Assembly (NCBI GenBank): GCA_002964805.2
Contig: PUDQ02000084.1
Location: 186,001 to 250,000, forward strand
Length of the DNA: 64,000 bases
Direction of reading: 5' to 3'
Source of the DNA: Trametes villosa
Taxonomy: Eukaryota; Basidiomycota; Agaricomycetes; Polyporales; Polyporaceae
Below are positions 22,438-34,445 of this stretch, piece after piece. Positions within the stretch are counted from its first letter, which is position 1; every line of letters starts with the position of its first letter. The translations under genes were made by a program, and so were the position numbers. Below the pieces are notes generated by a model. That model was not told the origin of the DNA. It did no database searches and saw nothing but the letters and a program-made list of their open reading frames with translations.

Positions 22438-24256
22438 ATGGGGATCAACATCGCGTACGATACTTCTTCCGCATGTGCCGTGTCAGAACGCGACTAACGG
22501 GTAATAGCATGGTGTGCGATTTCTTCTATCCGGGTGTAGGCGGCGTGGAAAACCACATATATATGCTCAGCGCAAACCTCATCCGTTGTGGACACAAGGT
22601 ATGAAGATTACACCCGCTTGTGCAAAGTATGCTGACGCGCACACGTAGGTGATTGTAATAACGCACAGCCATCCGCCAGACCGCGTCGGCATACGATGGC
22701 TACTCCCTTCGCTGAAGGTGTACTACATCCCATTCCCGACTATCGCGTCGTCTGCGACGCTCCCCAACTACTTCACCTTTCTACCGTACTTTCGGACCAT
22801 AGTGCTCCGGGAAGGGATTCAGCTGGTGCACGGACACGCCGGCCTATCCTCGCTGGCGCAGGAGGGAATCCTACACGCCCATCATATGGGCATACGGACC
22901 GTCTTCACGGACCACAGTCTCTTTGGGTTTGACGACGCCGCTAGTATCCTCACGAACAAGCTCCTAGAGGCCGCTCTACGGAACGTCGACGCCGCCGTAT
23001 GCGTCTCACACACAGGGTCAGATCAGTCCGCGTCATTGTCGGACACGCTGTACTGACGCTATAGTCAAGCAGACGCGAGAATACCGTACTGAGGTCGAGG
23101 TTGCCTCCCCAGCTGGTGTACGTCATCCCCAACGCGCTTGTTGCCGACCAGTTCAAACCCGCATCCTCGCCTCCGCCGACCGACATAAGTGAGCGGGTGC
23201 CATCCATACATGCTCCAGGTTCTACTGACGAAAACGGTCCCCTGCAGTCACCATCGTCTTTCTAGGGCGCCTCGCATACCGGAAAGGCGTCGACCTTTTG
23301 GTTGCCACTGCACCACGGATATGCGCGCTCTTCCCTAATGTACGCTTTCTCGTCGGTAGGTGCTCTCAGCCTATCGGTGTGGTATATGCTTGAACATGTC
23401 CAGGCGGGGACGGTCCCAAGATGATAGACCTTCTACAAATGAGGGAGAAGTACCTCCTCCAAGATCGTATCGAGATACTCGGTCCGGTTCGCCACAGCGA
23501 CGTCCGCAATGTAAGCTCCGGCATGCAAACCTAGTCCTCTGAGGCTGAGATATTATCACTTAGGTTCTCGTACAAGGCTCCATATTCATGTGCACCTCTC
23601 TAACCGAGTCGTTTGGCATTGCGACACTGGAGGCGGCCTGTGCAGGACTTTACGTCGTATCCACTCGTGTCGGAGGTGTGCCTGAGATCCTCCCCGAAGA
23701 TGTGATATCGTTTGCGAACCCAGACGAGGATGGTACGTGCAACGTCGCGGCGCGGCGCTGTAACCAAGCTGATGGTTTGGGACAGATGTGGTCCGTGCGA
23801 CGTCTGAAGCAATCCGGTTGGTCTCCGCAGGGAAGCACGATCGGTTCCGCGCACAAGCATGGATGAAGGGCTACGACTGGAAAGAGATCACCCGCAGGAC
23901 AGAGACGGTGTATGACTCTGTCATGAGCTCTTCCCCCGCCGACTTCTGGACCCGCCTGCATCGGTGCGTTGCTCCGCAATCTCAGTCGACCCCGCACTTA
24001 CCCGATGTTACAGGACACTCGACCTAGGACGCTTCGCAGGCATCATCTACGCCATCATTTTGCTCGTCGATTGCCTCTTCTTCATGTACCTCGAGTGGTA
24101 TCTTCCTGAGGATCAACTGGACAAAGTTGAGATGCACTGGGATCCCGAACGGTTCAAGGAGGTACGCATACGCTTGCCTTGCTCGCATTTACTTCTGAAA
24201 TCATGGCATTATAGGCTGCAGAAGAATACGAAGATGGAACGACATCAAGGCCATAA
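22438..24256 (+). CDS. GPI3: GPI-GlcNAc transferase catalytic subunit (PIG-A/Gpi3/Spt14)
   Basis: Ten exons: 22438..22454, 22508..22598, 22649..23016, 23073..23188, 23248..23355, 23404..23510, 23564..23732, 23786..23963, 24014..24161, 24215..24256; 447 aa. The first exon is only 17 nt and splices to give [20 protein letters not shown], the conserved N-terminus. Glycosyltransferase-4/1 features include [56 protein letters not shown] and the EX7E motif [10 protein letters not shown] transmembrane segment near the C-terminus ([17 protein letters not shown]) anchors it in the ER with the catalytic face to the cytosol. It transfers GlcNAc from UDP-GlcNAc to phosphatidylinositol, the first step of GPI anchor synthesis, with other PIG/GPI subunits. 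Confidence 0.96.
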
Positions 24257-24874
24257 TCGATGCTCGTTCACCACTCGCGGAAGCCTACCGAATAAACATA
24301 ATACTATACCCCACATCCGCGCTATACATACCATGCTTTCCAGATACGCTTCAAGCTGTTGCTCACATGGGTTCGCCGGACTTCGCCGGAAGAGCACTCA
24401 TACTTTCTGTTGGCGCATCCCCTAAACTTGAGCCCTTCATGAGGTACGCAACGCCATTGCAGAACAGTTTCACATTCCGCCGGCAGTCGTCGCGCGCTGG
24501 GTTTTCCCAGACTATAGATCGACGCCCATCTACATGTTTAGGTGAGTACTCCGAAGCGAGCTTACCATCGTCACGCATTGGCAGCACAGTCCCCAAGGAT
24601 ACTAATGCGCAACCCAGTTACAGCGTCGTTTTTACCCTGCCTCTACACCTTACTGCGATGCATATACACGTGTATATCCTACTCCTGCCTTCGAGACTAC
24701 GAACGCCGAAGCCACTTTGTCAGCGCACACAGGCTCACTCATCAGTAGCGCTCACCCGGCGATCGGACCGTCTAGATCCACCAGCGGCAAATCAGAGTGG
24801 ATTTTAAGAGCTGCATCAGGTGGACCTCAAGCGAGTCAATCCTCCCTTTACTTCCTCCCACCACCGGGGCCAAC
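24257..24874. other. Intergenic region between PIG-A and permease genes
   Basis: 618 bp between two plus-strand genes. It carries the PIG-A 3' UTR and the permease promoter. A short open frame (24367-24807) has no family resemblance and is not accepted. Confidence 0.5.
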
Positions 24875-26963
24875 ATGGGTGCGATAGAGGACGAAAAGGC
24901 TAGCAACATTTCCGAGGATGTTGTCCCTCCGACCCGCCTTCAAGGATGGTTTGCGTCGACCTCCGAATTTCTGACTCACTGGGGGATCGAAACGAACGGG
25001 TGCGTCAATGCATGCTCTAATCAGCTTATCTCTGCGCGACTAAATGCGCACTCGTATAGAATTAATCCGATCCTACCGGAGAATAGGACGGACACGAAGC
25101 TGTACCAGATGTTCTTCGTCTGGTTCTCCGCGAATATAAACATCTTGACGTACGCACAAGCCGCTCGGAATAATAGAAGGTGCTCACCTCTGTGGCTTCC
25201 ATTAGGTTTGGGACAGGTTCGGCGGGCCCCGCCTTCTTCGGCCTGGGTCTGCGGGATTCCTTCATCATCCTGGTCATCGTGGACCTCATGTGCGTCGCCT
25301 GATGCTGCGCCCCGGAATTGCCGTTAGAATTCTCAGACATACCGCAGCTCCTGCACAATACCGGCGTACTTGTAAGGAAACCTACACGCATACTGGAGCC
25401 GCGCGAACTAATCCCCTCCTTTACGCCAGTGCCGTCTTTGGACCGAAGCTCGGCATGCGCTCAATGGTGCTCGCGCGTTACTCCTGGGGGTCAGTGACGC
25501 TCACTTCGGAGTTCTGTCTACGTAAATGCTGACGGCATGTATGACAGGTACTTCGGATCCATACTTCCCAGCGCCTTTACCGTGTTCTCTATGCAAGGCT
25601 TCATGATCCTGAACTGTATCATCGGTGGCCAGACGCTCGCTAGCGTCTCCTCCCACCTAGATGATACACTCGGGATTGTGATCATAGGCGTTTTGTCGCT
25701 CATCGTAAGTTGTATATGGACGGTTTTCCCCCATAGACTGCAGTGAACTAACTAGGACACATGCTAGGTCACGTTCTTCGGGTACCGCGTGATCCACTGG
25801 TGAGTCGTCTGGAGCATCGAACCGCTACTCATTGAGCCAAACGCCTCTCGAGGTACGAGACGGTGGCATGGATTCCGAGCGTCATTACTTTCATAGTGAT
25901 GCTTGGACTTGGTGGTAAACACCTCACAGAAGCCCCGGTGCCTCCGGCCCCAACGGCGGCTGCGGTCCTGTCTTTCGCGACTACTACGGCGTCCAGCGTG
26001 ATCAGCTGGTGTATGATGACGCCCGACTACGGCGTGTACCACACCAACAAAGCAAGCAGGTAAGTGTGCCAACGCTGAGATCACCGGCCTTACCTGCTTA
26101 CGCTCTCCAGCACCCGAATCTTTGTGTACAGCTACCTCGGGTTTTTCATCGCTAGTGTAAGTGCACGTCTCGGTGTAGCTTCCCGCAGCAGTTCATGAGA
26201 TTGAATAGCTTGCGTCACACATGCTCGGTGCTGCCTTCGCTGCTGCCGCCCCTGGCGTACCGTCATGGGAAGCGGGCTTCGAGGAGGGCAACAACGTCGG
26301 GGGGCTCATCCAGGCTGTCCTCTCACCCTCTGGCGGGTTCGGAAAATTCCTCACCGTGCTGCTCGCCCTGTCAATCCCGAGCGCATGCGCGCCCACGATG
26401 TACACGTTCGCGTCGAGCTTCATGACGATCCATGCATGGTTCGCTCGCGTGCCGCGATACGTTTACACGTTCATCTCGGAGGCTATGTGCGTCCCGCTCA
26501 GCTTCTGTGCATGTTTGCGATGCTGACCCGATCCCAGTCTCATCCCCGTGGCGATTGTCGGCGCGAAACACTTCTACACTACGTTCGTAGATGTCTTGAG
26601 TAAGTGGCGCATTTTCCCCGTTCACGAATGCCGATACTGACTACGGCAGGCGTTATCGGATACTGGAGCACCGTGTTCGCGGCCATCGTCATCGTCGAAC
26701 ACTTCGTCTTCCGCAAGAATGACTGGACGCGATACGACCTCTCGCAGTACTGCCACGCCAAACAGCTACCGCTCGGTATCGCCGCTGCGCTCGCCTTCCT
26801 CTGCGCCTGCGGGATCATCATCCCCAGCATGTCCCAGGCGTGGTACGTCGGGCCGATCGCGAACGCTGGGACGGGGGACATCGGCATCATCGTCGGGTTC
26901 ACGCTCGCATGTATTCTCTACCCTGCGTTCAGGGCTGTCGAGCTCGCGGTTTCCAAGAGGTAG
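24875..26963 (+). CDS. NCS1 purine-cytosine permease (Fcy2-like)
   Basis: Twelve exons: 24875..24999, 25060..25149, 25206..25289, 25348..25371, 25430..25489, 25548..25704, 25768..25799, 25853..26059, 26111..26156, 26209..26486, 26538..26599, 26650..26963; 492 aa, normal length. Family landmarks include WFSANINILTFGTGSAGPAF in the first membrane segments, the IPAYFAVFGPKLGMRSMVLA block, ARYSWG, SWCMMTPDYGVY, and repeated hydrophobic helices consistent with twelve membrane spans. NCS1 proteins of the Fcy clade import cytosine, adenine, guanine or hypoxanthine with protons across the plasma membrane. Exon 4 is 24 nt. It was found because its joined sequence restores the conserved third-helix segment; without it the frame breaks. 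The precise substrate set is not readable. Confidence 0.93.
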
Positions 26964-26984
26964 TTGTATTACAAGGTCAAGGGG

Positions 26985-29317
26985 TTATAGTTTGTATTTC
27001 TTGGGTTTCGTGAAGGAGGATGTTTGTATGGCAGCCAGTCGTGGAGGCAGCAGATGCGTGTACGCGTGCGAGATCCACTGGGAGCTATGCTCAGCATCCT
27101 TCCTGCAAGTGGCAAAGGACCCAAATACCTCGCAAACGAGAGGCCGCGTGTCTCGCGGGTCGATGATCTCTTCGATGCCGAACATACCAGCGGTCCGGAG
27201 GGGATCTCGCACATCCTCGAACTTGGCCAGGAGGTCCTTCATCATCTTGTCGCGAGCGGCGGGGGTCGGCGCACTGTCAAGCTGCCGTTTATATGCGGCT
27301 TCCACGCCGCCCTCGAGCGGGAGGCTACCCCAATCTGCCGACGGCCTGTACCCATACTTCAGGGGAAAGCTAACCAGAGGAGCAGATATCACGCACCATG
27401 CTACACGTGTGTTGAGCCCGTCACCTGGATCGGAGAATGCGCCACCTGCGACGCCGAACGACCTCCGGAGAATGACGGGAAATATCGGAACCGAAGCGTG
27501 ATATAGCGCGGACATGATCGCGACGCCATGGCGGATCGTAGCCATGCGCTCCGCTGCAGAACCTGGGGTCTCGCTGGTAAGCAATGCGTTGTGTCATTGG
27601 GGGCGCGGGATGCTGCCTACCTATGGCGAATCCCGGTTGGTCGACGAGATTCAAGAGCGGTATCCTGCACAGGGACGGTCAATACTGGAAGCTGAGGGTA
27701 TCACCGGAAACGACTCGCACCCAAATTGGTCGCATAGGTTCACGAAACGTGCCGCCTTCTGACTACCTAAGGCATCGAGGGCGCCTCCGCCAACCGTGCA
27801 GTCGCTGCTGAGGATACCAACGGGCATGCCCCGAAGTCGTGCGAGCCCGGTAACCACAGACCTTCCCCATGTCGCCCCGATCTCGAAGAATGAGCTTGTT
27901 GGCTGTGATTGCCCGCTGGAAGCAGTGTCTAGGTCAACGAGAAGCCACATAAGCCTGCGGATGTCGTATGTCCTAGCGCGCCGACGAGGGATGATGCTGA
28001 TCAGCTCCTGCTCCTTCCTGTCCGCGGGGTCAACGGAGGGAAGAGTAGGAGGCATGGCGTAGACCGATGAAGGAAGGAAGGACAGGAACGTCCTGATCTG
28101 CTGGAATGCGTCAAGCTCGGACACCGCAACGTTGTCTACTGTGCCGTTCCGCCCGTGAATCTCCCAGCCGCCGAGAGCCTCTTTAGACAAGTCTTCGTAG
28201 GTCGCCTGCTTCACCACCGGCGGCCCTGCGGCAAACAGCTGTGGGAGGTGTCAGTGAAACTGTGCCCGGCCCACGATTCACTGAGATGGAAACCACACAC
28301 CTGACTGAGACCTTTCACCATCACGCTGAACACCACGCTCATCAGTTAGTGGAGAGGGGGTAAATCGGTGTACGGCACCTGAAATGACTGGTGATCGCTT
28401 TGGCAGATCCAAGACCGACCACCGGCCCCAGTAGGGCGCTGACTACAGGGACGGTGTTCATGGCTGTCATACTCTGGCCCAACCCGGCTAGAGGCGGGAT
28501 GTATGTTGCGCCTGCAGATAAGTCTTCGGGAAGGTGATCAGTCAGCAAAAAGGTCTGAGTGTAGGTCCTCCATGGACAGCACGTACAGGTCGCTACGCTT
28601 CCACCTCCGCTCGACCCGTCAAGGAGGCGTATCTATTTGATACCTGTAAGCATCAGATCTAGGGCTCAGAACTTGCGAAGACTCACGAGAGGTACTCTAT
28701 GCTGGATTGCAAGAGCCTACAGCCTCCGGTAAGCCTCTTTGCAAACCCTTCTGGTAATATAGCCCACTTCACCGTAGGCGGCTTTGCCCTGGATACCGCC
28801 GTCTGCATGCCCGCCACGGACGCTGAAGTCATCTGCTGTTACGAACACCTTCCTGTTGTCAATCTTGCCCCAGCCTATGATCATGTTCCTATTGAGACGT
28901 AGTCAGCCCTCGCCTTCCTGGACCCGTCTGTCAGGTAGACCTACGCTGGGACATATTCCTTGAGTTCTCCGGTCTTGTCGCCTACGACGGGCTTGCCAGT
29001 AAGGGAGCCGACCTCGTCGAAGGAACCGCCATCGAGGAGCGCGTCGAGCCTTTCGCGCACCCAAAGCTTGCCGTTCTGTTTCTGCCGCGCGTAGCCCGTG
29101 TTCTCGGGATTCGGAGTCCTGACTACCTCCTGTATGCGCTGTATCTTCGCGACTGCATGCTGTGCGGAGGTTGGGTGAGAGGTGGGGCAGACGCTAAGCG
29201 CTGGAGGCGAATGCGGGGGAGTACCTTCCAGGTGACGCCATCATCGTCGGGGGGCGCCGCGCCGCTCGTCGTGCGCGACGACGACGAGACTGTTCCTTTC
29301 CTCTTCTTGTCGCTCAT
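26985..29317 (-). CDS. Acyl-CoA carboxylase carboxyltransferase (beta) subunit
   Basis: Twelve exons: complement(26985..27077, 27129..27345, 27397..27562, 27621..27664, 27721..28238, 28301..28337, 28379..28511, 28587..28632, 28687..28716, 28768..28888, 28945..29159, 29225..29317); about 570 aa. The N-terminal crotonase-like half has VRERLDALLDGGSFDEVG, FSVRGGHADGGIQGKAAYGE and IRLLDGSSGGGSV. The C-terminal half has TVGGGALDALGSQKAARFV, NLVDQPGFAIG, RRSFGVAGGAF and WPSADWGSLPLEGGVEAAYK. Such subunits move CO2 from carboxybiotin to propionyl-, methylcrotonyl- or a related acyl-CoA. The partner biotin carboxylase gene starts 250 bp away in the opposite direction. A 30-nt exon (28687..28716) was identified by phase and homology. 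The start Met (MSDKKRKG) is the first ATG in frame; a mitochondrial presequence is not obvious, so the location is uncertain. The acyl substrate is unknown. Confidence 0.9.
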
Positions 29318-29567
29318 GGCGCGTTCGAACTCTGCGACCAACTTCGCAAACCGCACTGCACAGCGCACACTGAACGGCTCTCGGCTGCTTGGGCTGCCCG
29401 AAGCGATGGTGGCACCTGGTCACGATGGTTCAGACGGCCGCTTATGTGCAGGTTGCCGTCGCTAGCCGAATCACACGCCCTGCAATGCGCATACATCGAC
29501 TGCTTCCGACTTAGGACGCCCCTACGCCTCGACCAGGAGGCGAACTCGAACCCCGCAGTGCAGTAGT
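29318..29567. promoter_or_regulatory. Shared divergent promoter of the two carboxylase subunit genes
   Basis: Only 250 bp lie between the two start codons. A single bidirectional control region for two subunits of one enzyme is the natural reading. No individual binding site is identified. Confidence 0.6.
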
Positions 29568-31943
29568 ATGACGGAGCTACAGAACGACAGCACCGTCGAT
29601 ACCGAGCGACCCAAGCTCCTGGTCGCAAACCGCGGCGAAAGTAAGTGGTCATATACTGTTCTATGCGGCTCGGGCGGAGGCTAATCCAACGCCGCAGTCG
29701 CTATTCGCATATTTCGTTCTGCGTCCGAGCTCGGATGGCGCACGGTCGCGCTCTACACGGAGAACGATACCTCGCACGCGTCGTATGCCGACGAGGCCAT
29801 CCTTCTGGAGTCTCCGGCGAAGTACATGGACGCAGAACATATTGCCGAGATCGCCCACCGGTACACATAACCTCACTGCTCCCAGTAAAATGCAGAGGAT
29901 TAACCTGTACTCGCAGAGCCGAGTGCACACATGTTCATCCGGGCTATGGGTTCCTCAGCGAGAGCCCCAAGCTCGCGTCGCTCTTTCACTCGTTCACCGC
30001 GGGCGGCGCAAGTGTCCCTGACTCCTCGTCTACGAAGCATATTACCTTCGTGGGGCCTTCTGTTGAAGCTCTTGAGACTGCGTCGGACAAGATGCGTTCT
30101 CGGGAGCTCGCGACAACATGCGGCGTGCCCGTCGCGCCAGGAGTCCATGCCTCGTCTGCCGACGACGTCAGGGCCTTCGCGCAGGTAAACGGGCTACCCT
30201 TAGTGATCAAGGCGCTCGATGGTGGGGGAGGGCGAGGAATACGCTTGGTCCATACACTCGAAGACACAGAGGACGCATTCCGCCGCTGCGTTGGAGAGAG
30301 CACCTCCAGGCTCGTCTTCGTGGAGAATGCGTTCGTCGGCCCCGGCTGGCGGCATGTGGAAGTTCAGATTGTGGGTGACGGCAAGGGCGAGGTGACGCAT
30401 CTTTGGGAAAGAGAGTGCAGCATACAACGAAGGTAAGCCGTTCAGACAGACTAAACTAAACATATGCTCATCAGTGTAGATTTCAGAAGGTCATCGAGGT
30501 GTGTACTTACACGCATTGCCCGTGTGTGGTACATATGTAGGAGGGGCTCATCTGCGTGCGCTTCATCTAGATGGCTCCCTCCACACTTCCGCGCGGGGCG
30601 GTCGACCCGCTGATACAGGCTGCACTCAAGATGGCGCGTCATTTGCGGTACGGCGGCCTGGGTACCTTCGAGTTCCTCGTCAACGGCGAGTCGCACGACT
30701 GGATCTTCTTGGAGATCAACCCTAGAATACAGGTTGAGCATACAGTGACCGGTACGTTTTGAGCTTCCAACTGCCGCGCAAGTGCAGATGCTCACCGTGA
30801 GGTCCAGAGGAGATCACGAACTTGGACTTGGTCCGCATACAGCTGCTGCTATCCCAACCAGGGGCTTCTCTGGCTTCAGTACTACCTGGGCATACTCCCT
30901 CGCCTCCTCCACCTCAAGGCCACGCCATTCAGCTGCGTCTCGTAGCCGAAGACCCTCATCAGTCCTTCCGGCTATCCACGGGTGTCATCCAGCCGGCAGA
31001 CATACACTGGCCAGGCGGCCGTGGCGTTCGCGTTGACACTTGGTTGAGTACCGGTCCTCGTGGCTCTCAGCGAACACCTCAGTGGACGGTTGGCGTAGAC
31101 TTCGACTCGCTCCTCGCGAAAGTGGTGGTTCATGCCGGGACGTTCGAGGAGGCAACTTCTCGCGCGCTCCGGGCCTTGCGCGAGACCAATATCCGGGCAG
31201 ATGTGAAGACGAACGTGGAGCTTCTTACCGGAATTTTGGCTCATTCGGACTGGGCTGCAGGGGCGGTACACACCCGCTGGCTGGAGGATAACGTCGACGA
31301 GCTCCTGCTGCTCGGAGGAAAACATCTCAACCGTCCCAGAAGCCATGCGTTGGCCTCAGCGTCGCCATCCGCCGCCCGACAAGATCGAACCTCGAGCGAA
31401 TCTGATCACACGTCTGGGACGGTCCTCTTGCAGCCTGGCTCGTCGTTCCAACTATCTATCTCTCCTGCCGCTGGGGACGGGCCCAAACCTCCACAGCAGA
31501 AACACACACTTGTCTTTTCATCCATCGGACACAACGCATTCCCTAGCCAACTCTCCGGGACTATCACTACCTCCCTCGCCTCGGAACCGCTTTCGTTCTC
31601 TCTGACAGAGCTCGCCTCTATCTCGGCGTCTTCCCAATTGGAGCTTGCAAATCCTCAGGATCCGACTCACGTAGGCTCCCCGCTGGCAGGGAAGATTGTG
31701 GAGCTTCACCCAGCCCTTGTCGCGGTAATAGAGGGGTCGGAAGATGGGCGATTCGTGCGAAAGGGAGAGGCGCTAGTAGTGGTGACGGTTATGAAGATGG
31801 AGAGCGTCGTGAACGCTCTGTCGAGTGGTAAGGTGGTCAGGACGGGTAGGGGAGTGGAGGTTGGCGCGATCATAGGTGAAGGGACGTTACTGTGTGTGCT
31901 TGACTTCGGGGAGACGGGGTCAGGAGGGCTCGCACGTTTGTGA
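29568..31943 (+). CDS. Acyl-CoA carboxylase biotin carboxylase + biotin carrier (alpha) subunit
   Basis: Six exons: 29568..29640, 29698..29860, 29917..30432, 30480..30498, 30571..30751, 30808..31943; 695 aa. The biotin carboxylase N-domain has KLLVANRGEIAIRIFRSA and HPGYGFLSES. The ATP-grasp core has VIKALDGGGGRGIRLV, WRHVEVQIVGDGKGEV and WERECSIQRRFQKVIEMAPS. The C-domain has FLEINPRIQVEHTVTEEITN. The last 90 aa form a biotinyl domain with the lysine in VMKMES at about residue 647. It carboxylates its own biotin with ATP and bicarbonate and passes it to the beta subunit encoded divergently next door. The arrangement resembles propionyl- or methylcrotonyl-CoA carboxylase rather than the giant fungal acetyl-CoA carboxylase. 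The fourth exon is 19 nt. Cell location is uncertain because no clear presequence is seen. Confidence 0.93.
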
Positions 31944-32218
31944 TGCCTCTCGTCCGTCCTCCCAATTATTTCTGCTTGGTGTTTGCTACTGTATAATCTA
32001 GCCGCGAAGTGTACTACACGCATAGCAAGGAAGGCTCGAGAATGCACGCGACGCGACGCGCCCCCACGACACACGTGACCGCGGTAAGGGCTACGTGGTC
32101 CGCCACGCGGCGAGTGATGTAACTCCTCCGAGCCTCCTGCTGCAGGACCACCAACTCGCACCCTTTCTCTCGTCGTTGCCTCTGCTCTACTCGCTGTACT
32201 TCTATCTCTCTGCTTAGG

Positions 32219-33239
32219 ATGTCTTTCATGGATGAGATTCGCAAAATACCGCCCGTTACCCGCTTTCTCTGCGCCTCCTCTCTCGCCGTGACGGTACCAG
32301 TCCTCCTGCAGGTCTTGCCTGTGTACAAGGTCGTGTTCGTGAAGGAGTTTGTCACTCAGAAGCTCGAAGTAAGTCGCTATCATTGTTAGCGGAGGATAGG
32401 CAGGAAGCAAGTCCGAGAATATAGAGGCATGCCATGCTGACCCTCGACGCAGGTATGGAGAGTATTCACGAGTTTCTTCCTGGGAAGTACGTGCCTACTC
32501 TTGAGACTCAGGCAAGGGAATGAGTGCTGACTCCATTTCTATAGGCTCAGGAATCAACTTCATCTTTGACCTCGCAATGCTATAGTACGTTCAAATCCGC
32601 TGCAGGCCAGGATAGCACTCACCGTCTATCCTCGAACAGCCGGAATTCCAACGAGCTAGAGTCAACACACTACTCTCGACGCTCTTCAGACTACGCATGG
32701 CAACTGTCCTTGGCAGGGCTAGCCATCCTCGTACGTCCCACCGACCCGTCACCTCCCGCACTACGTACTAACCCCCTCGCAAACAGGGGCTAAACATCCC
32801 CCTCGGCACCTTCGTGCACACCCGCGCGCTCCTCCTCGCGCTCACCTACGTCTCCTCCCGGCTCGCCCCACCGGGGTCCCAAACATCATTCTTCGGTCTG
32901 ATCACCTTCCCGGTCATCTACCTCCCGTACATGCTCGTCGGCATGGACCTCCTCATGGGCGGCCCTGGCGCGGCGGCTATCAGCATCTCCGGCGCCGTCG
33001 TCGGCCACCTCTGGTGGTGGGGTGTGTTTGACACTGGTGCGCTCAGGAGTTTCGGGGCAGCGCCGGCGTGGCTGCGGAACTGGTTTGGGGAGACTGGGGC
33101 GCCTGCGGGTGGTCCCGCTGGTGCGGCGAACGTTGGCGGGGGCGTGCACGTTGTTCCTCCAAGGAGAGTAAGGGAGGAGGCTGCAGCGGCGACCGGTAGG
33201 GGGTACAACTGGGGTACGGGTCGTAGGTTGGGCGAGTGA
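32219..33239 (+). CDS. Derlin (Der1-like ER membrane protein)
   Basis: Five exons: 32219..32368, 32453..32486, 32545..32584, 32640..32730, 32787..33239; 255 aa. The N-terminal MSFMDEIRKIPPVTRFLCAS followed by six hydrophobic segments is typical of derlins. Family blocks include VWRVFTSFFLGSSGINFIFD, YRNSNELE and a Trp-rich region (VVGHLWWWGVF). The C-terminal 70 aa are Gly/Ala rich and lie in the cytosol. Derlins are inactive rhomboid relatives in the ER membrane that help pull misfolded proteins to the cytosol for ubiquitination and proteasome degradation (ERAD). All splice phases agree. The gene ends about 280 bp from the URA5 stop, facing it. Confidence 0.94.
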
Positions 33240-33519
33240 TACTTGAATAACGTGGTGAGTTCCTAGGCCTCTTGTGCAGTTCTGCCTGAGCTCATCGCAG
33301 TTCTGCCTTCCAGTCACTATTGCTACATGTTCTCTGTGCTATATATCTGGGTGAATGGCATGCACACGCTGGTCTTGCAATCTTGGTGCTGAGCTGCACG
33401 GAGAGTTCGCACATTGAGTATACAACGGAAAGCTTCAGCCTGGTACAACTCACCTAACATACATGTGGTCTTGTCCTTCTCATCGGTGCATATAGGCTCT
33501 CCCAACCTTAGCCCCCACG

Positions 33520-34275
33520 CTATGCGTTCTCCTTCGCGCCATACTTTTCCCAATACTCCTCCATCTTCGCGAGCTCCTCCGTGCGCCCGTGTTCCTGCAG
33601 CCACCGCATGAGATCCTTCATCTTCAGGATCGTGGGCACGCGTCCCTTCCCGCCGAGCAGCTCCTCGATCTCCGCCATAGTGCTTTTCCCCTCCTTCCCG
33701 ACCTCTTGCCGATCGAGCATGAGCACCGCACCGACGACCTCGCCCCCCTCGCGCGTCACGGTGTCGATCGCGCCGCGGATCGCCGTACCCGCGGTCGCGA
33801 CGTCGTCGAGCACAAGCACGCGCTTGCCCTTGACGGGTGTACCGACGAGGATCCCGCCCTCCCCATGGTCCTTCGCCTCCTTCCGATCGTACGCGAATCC
33901 GACGTCGATCCCGTGGTCTCGGTGCAGAAGGAGTGCGGTGCCCGCCGCGAACGGGATGCCCTTGTACGCCGGGCCGAACAGGACGTCGAACTGGGGCAGG
34001 CCGGGCGAAGCCTTGAGCGCGCCCGCGATCGTCGCCGCATATGCGGAGCACAGCGTGTTCAGCACGGGTCCAGACGCGAGCAGTCCGGCGTTGAAGAAGT
34101 AGGGCGACGTCCTGCGGGAAGCGTGCGTGGATGAGGGTGAGGGTGCGGTTCATGCGGGATGCGGCGCGGAGGAGGGGACGGACCGGCCTGATTTGAGGGT
34201 GAAGGTGCCGAACTTGAGCGCACCGGCGGACATGCCGTGCTCGATGAGCTCTGACTGGTACTTCTCAAGCGACAT
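33520..34275 (-). CDS. URA5: Orotate phosphoribosyltransferase
   Basis: Two exons: complement(33520..34111, 34184..34275); 227 aa. The N-terminus MSLEKYQSELIEHGMSAGAL is followed by [20 protein letters not shown], the orotate and PRPP contact region. FGPAYKGIPFAAG and the PRPP-binding motif VLVLDDVATAGTAIRGAI are clear. The enzyme makes orotidine 5'-phosphate from orotate and PRPP in pyrimidine synthesis, as a cytosolic dimer. The single 72-nt intron has an unusual GTCCGT donor but joins the conserved SGRTSPY segment exactly. Fungal URA5 genes are well known as counter-selectable loci. Confidence 0.97.
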
Positions 34276-34445
34276 AGTGGGCAACAGAACGGTGATGGTG
34301 GGGACGATGGTACGGTCGCGCTGGTGGTACAGTACTAGGATCAGGATGTGGGACCTCGCGAAAACAAGCCTGAGCTAGTCGATATTAACGGTAAGTATCA
34401 GACACTGGACAGCACAAGTTCGATTCGTTTATCCCGTAACCCCAT

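Noticed and set aside
24367..24807. 146-aa open frame between GPI3 and the permease
   Set aside because: No domain, low hydrophobic pattern, and it sits in 3' UTR/promoter space.
28751..28767. A 17-nt intron in the carboxyltransferase gene
   Set aside because: It would give a plausible peptide (KGLQRGLPEA), but 17 nt is too short to splice. The normal 51-nt intron ending CTGTAG gives the better match ALAIQHRVPL.
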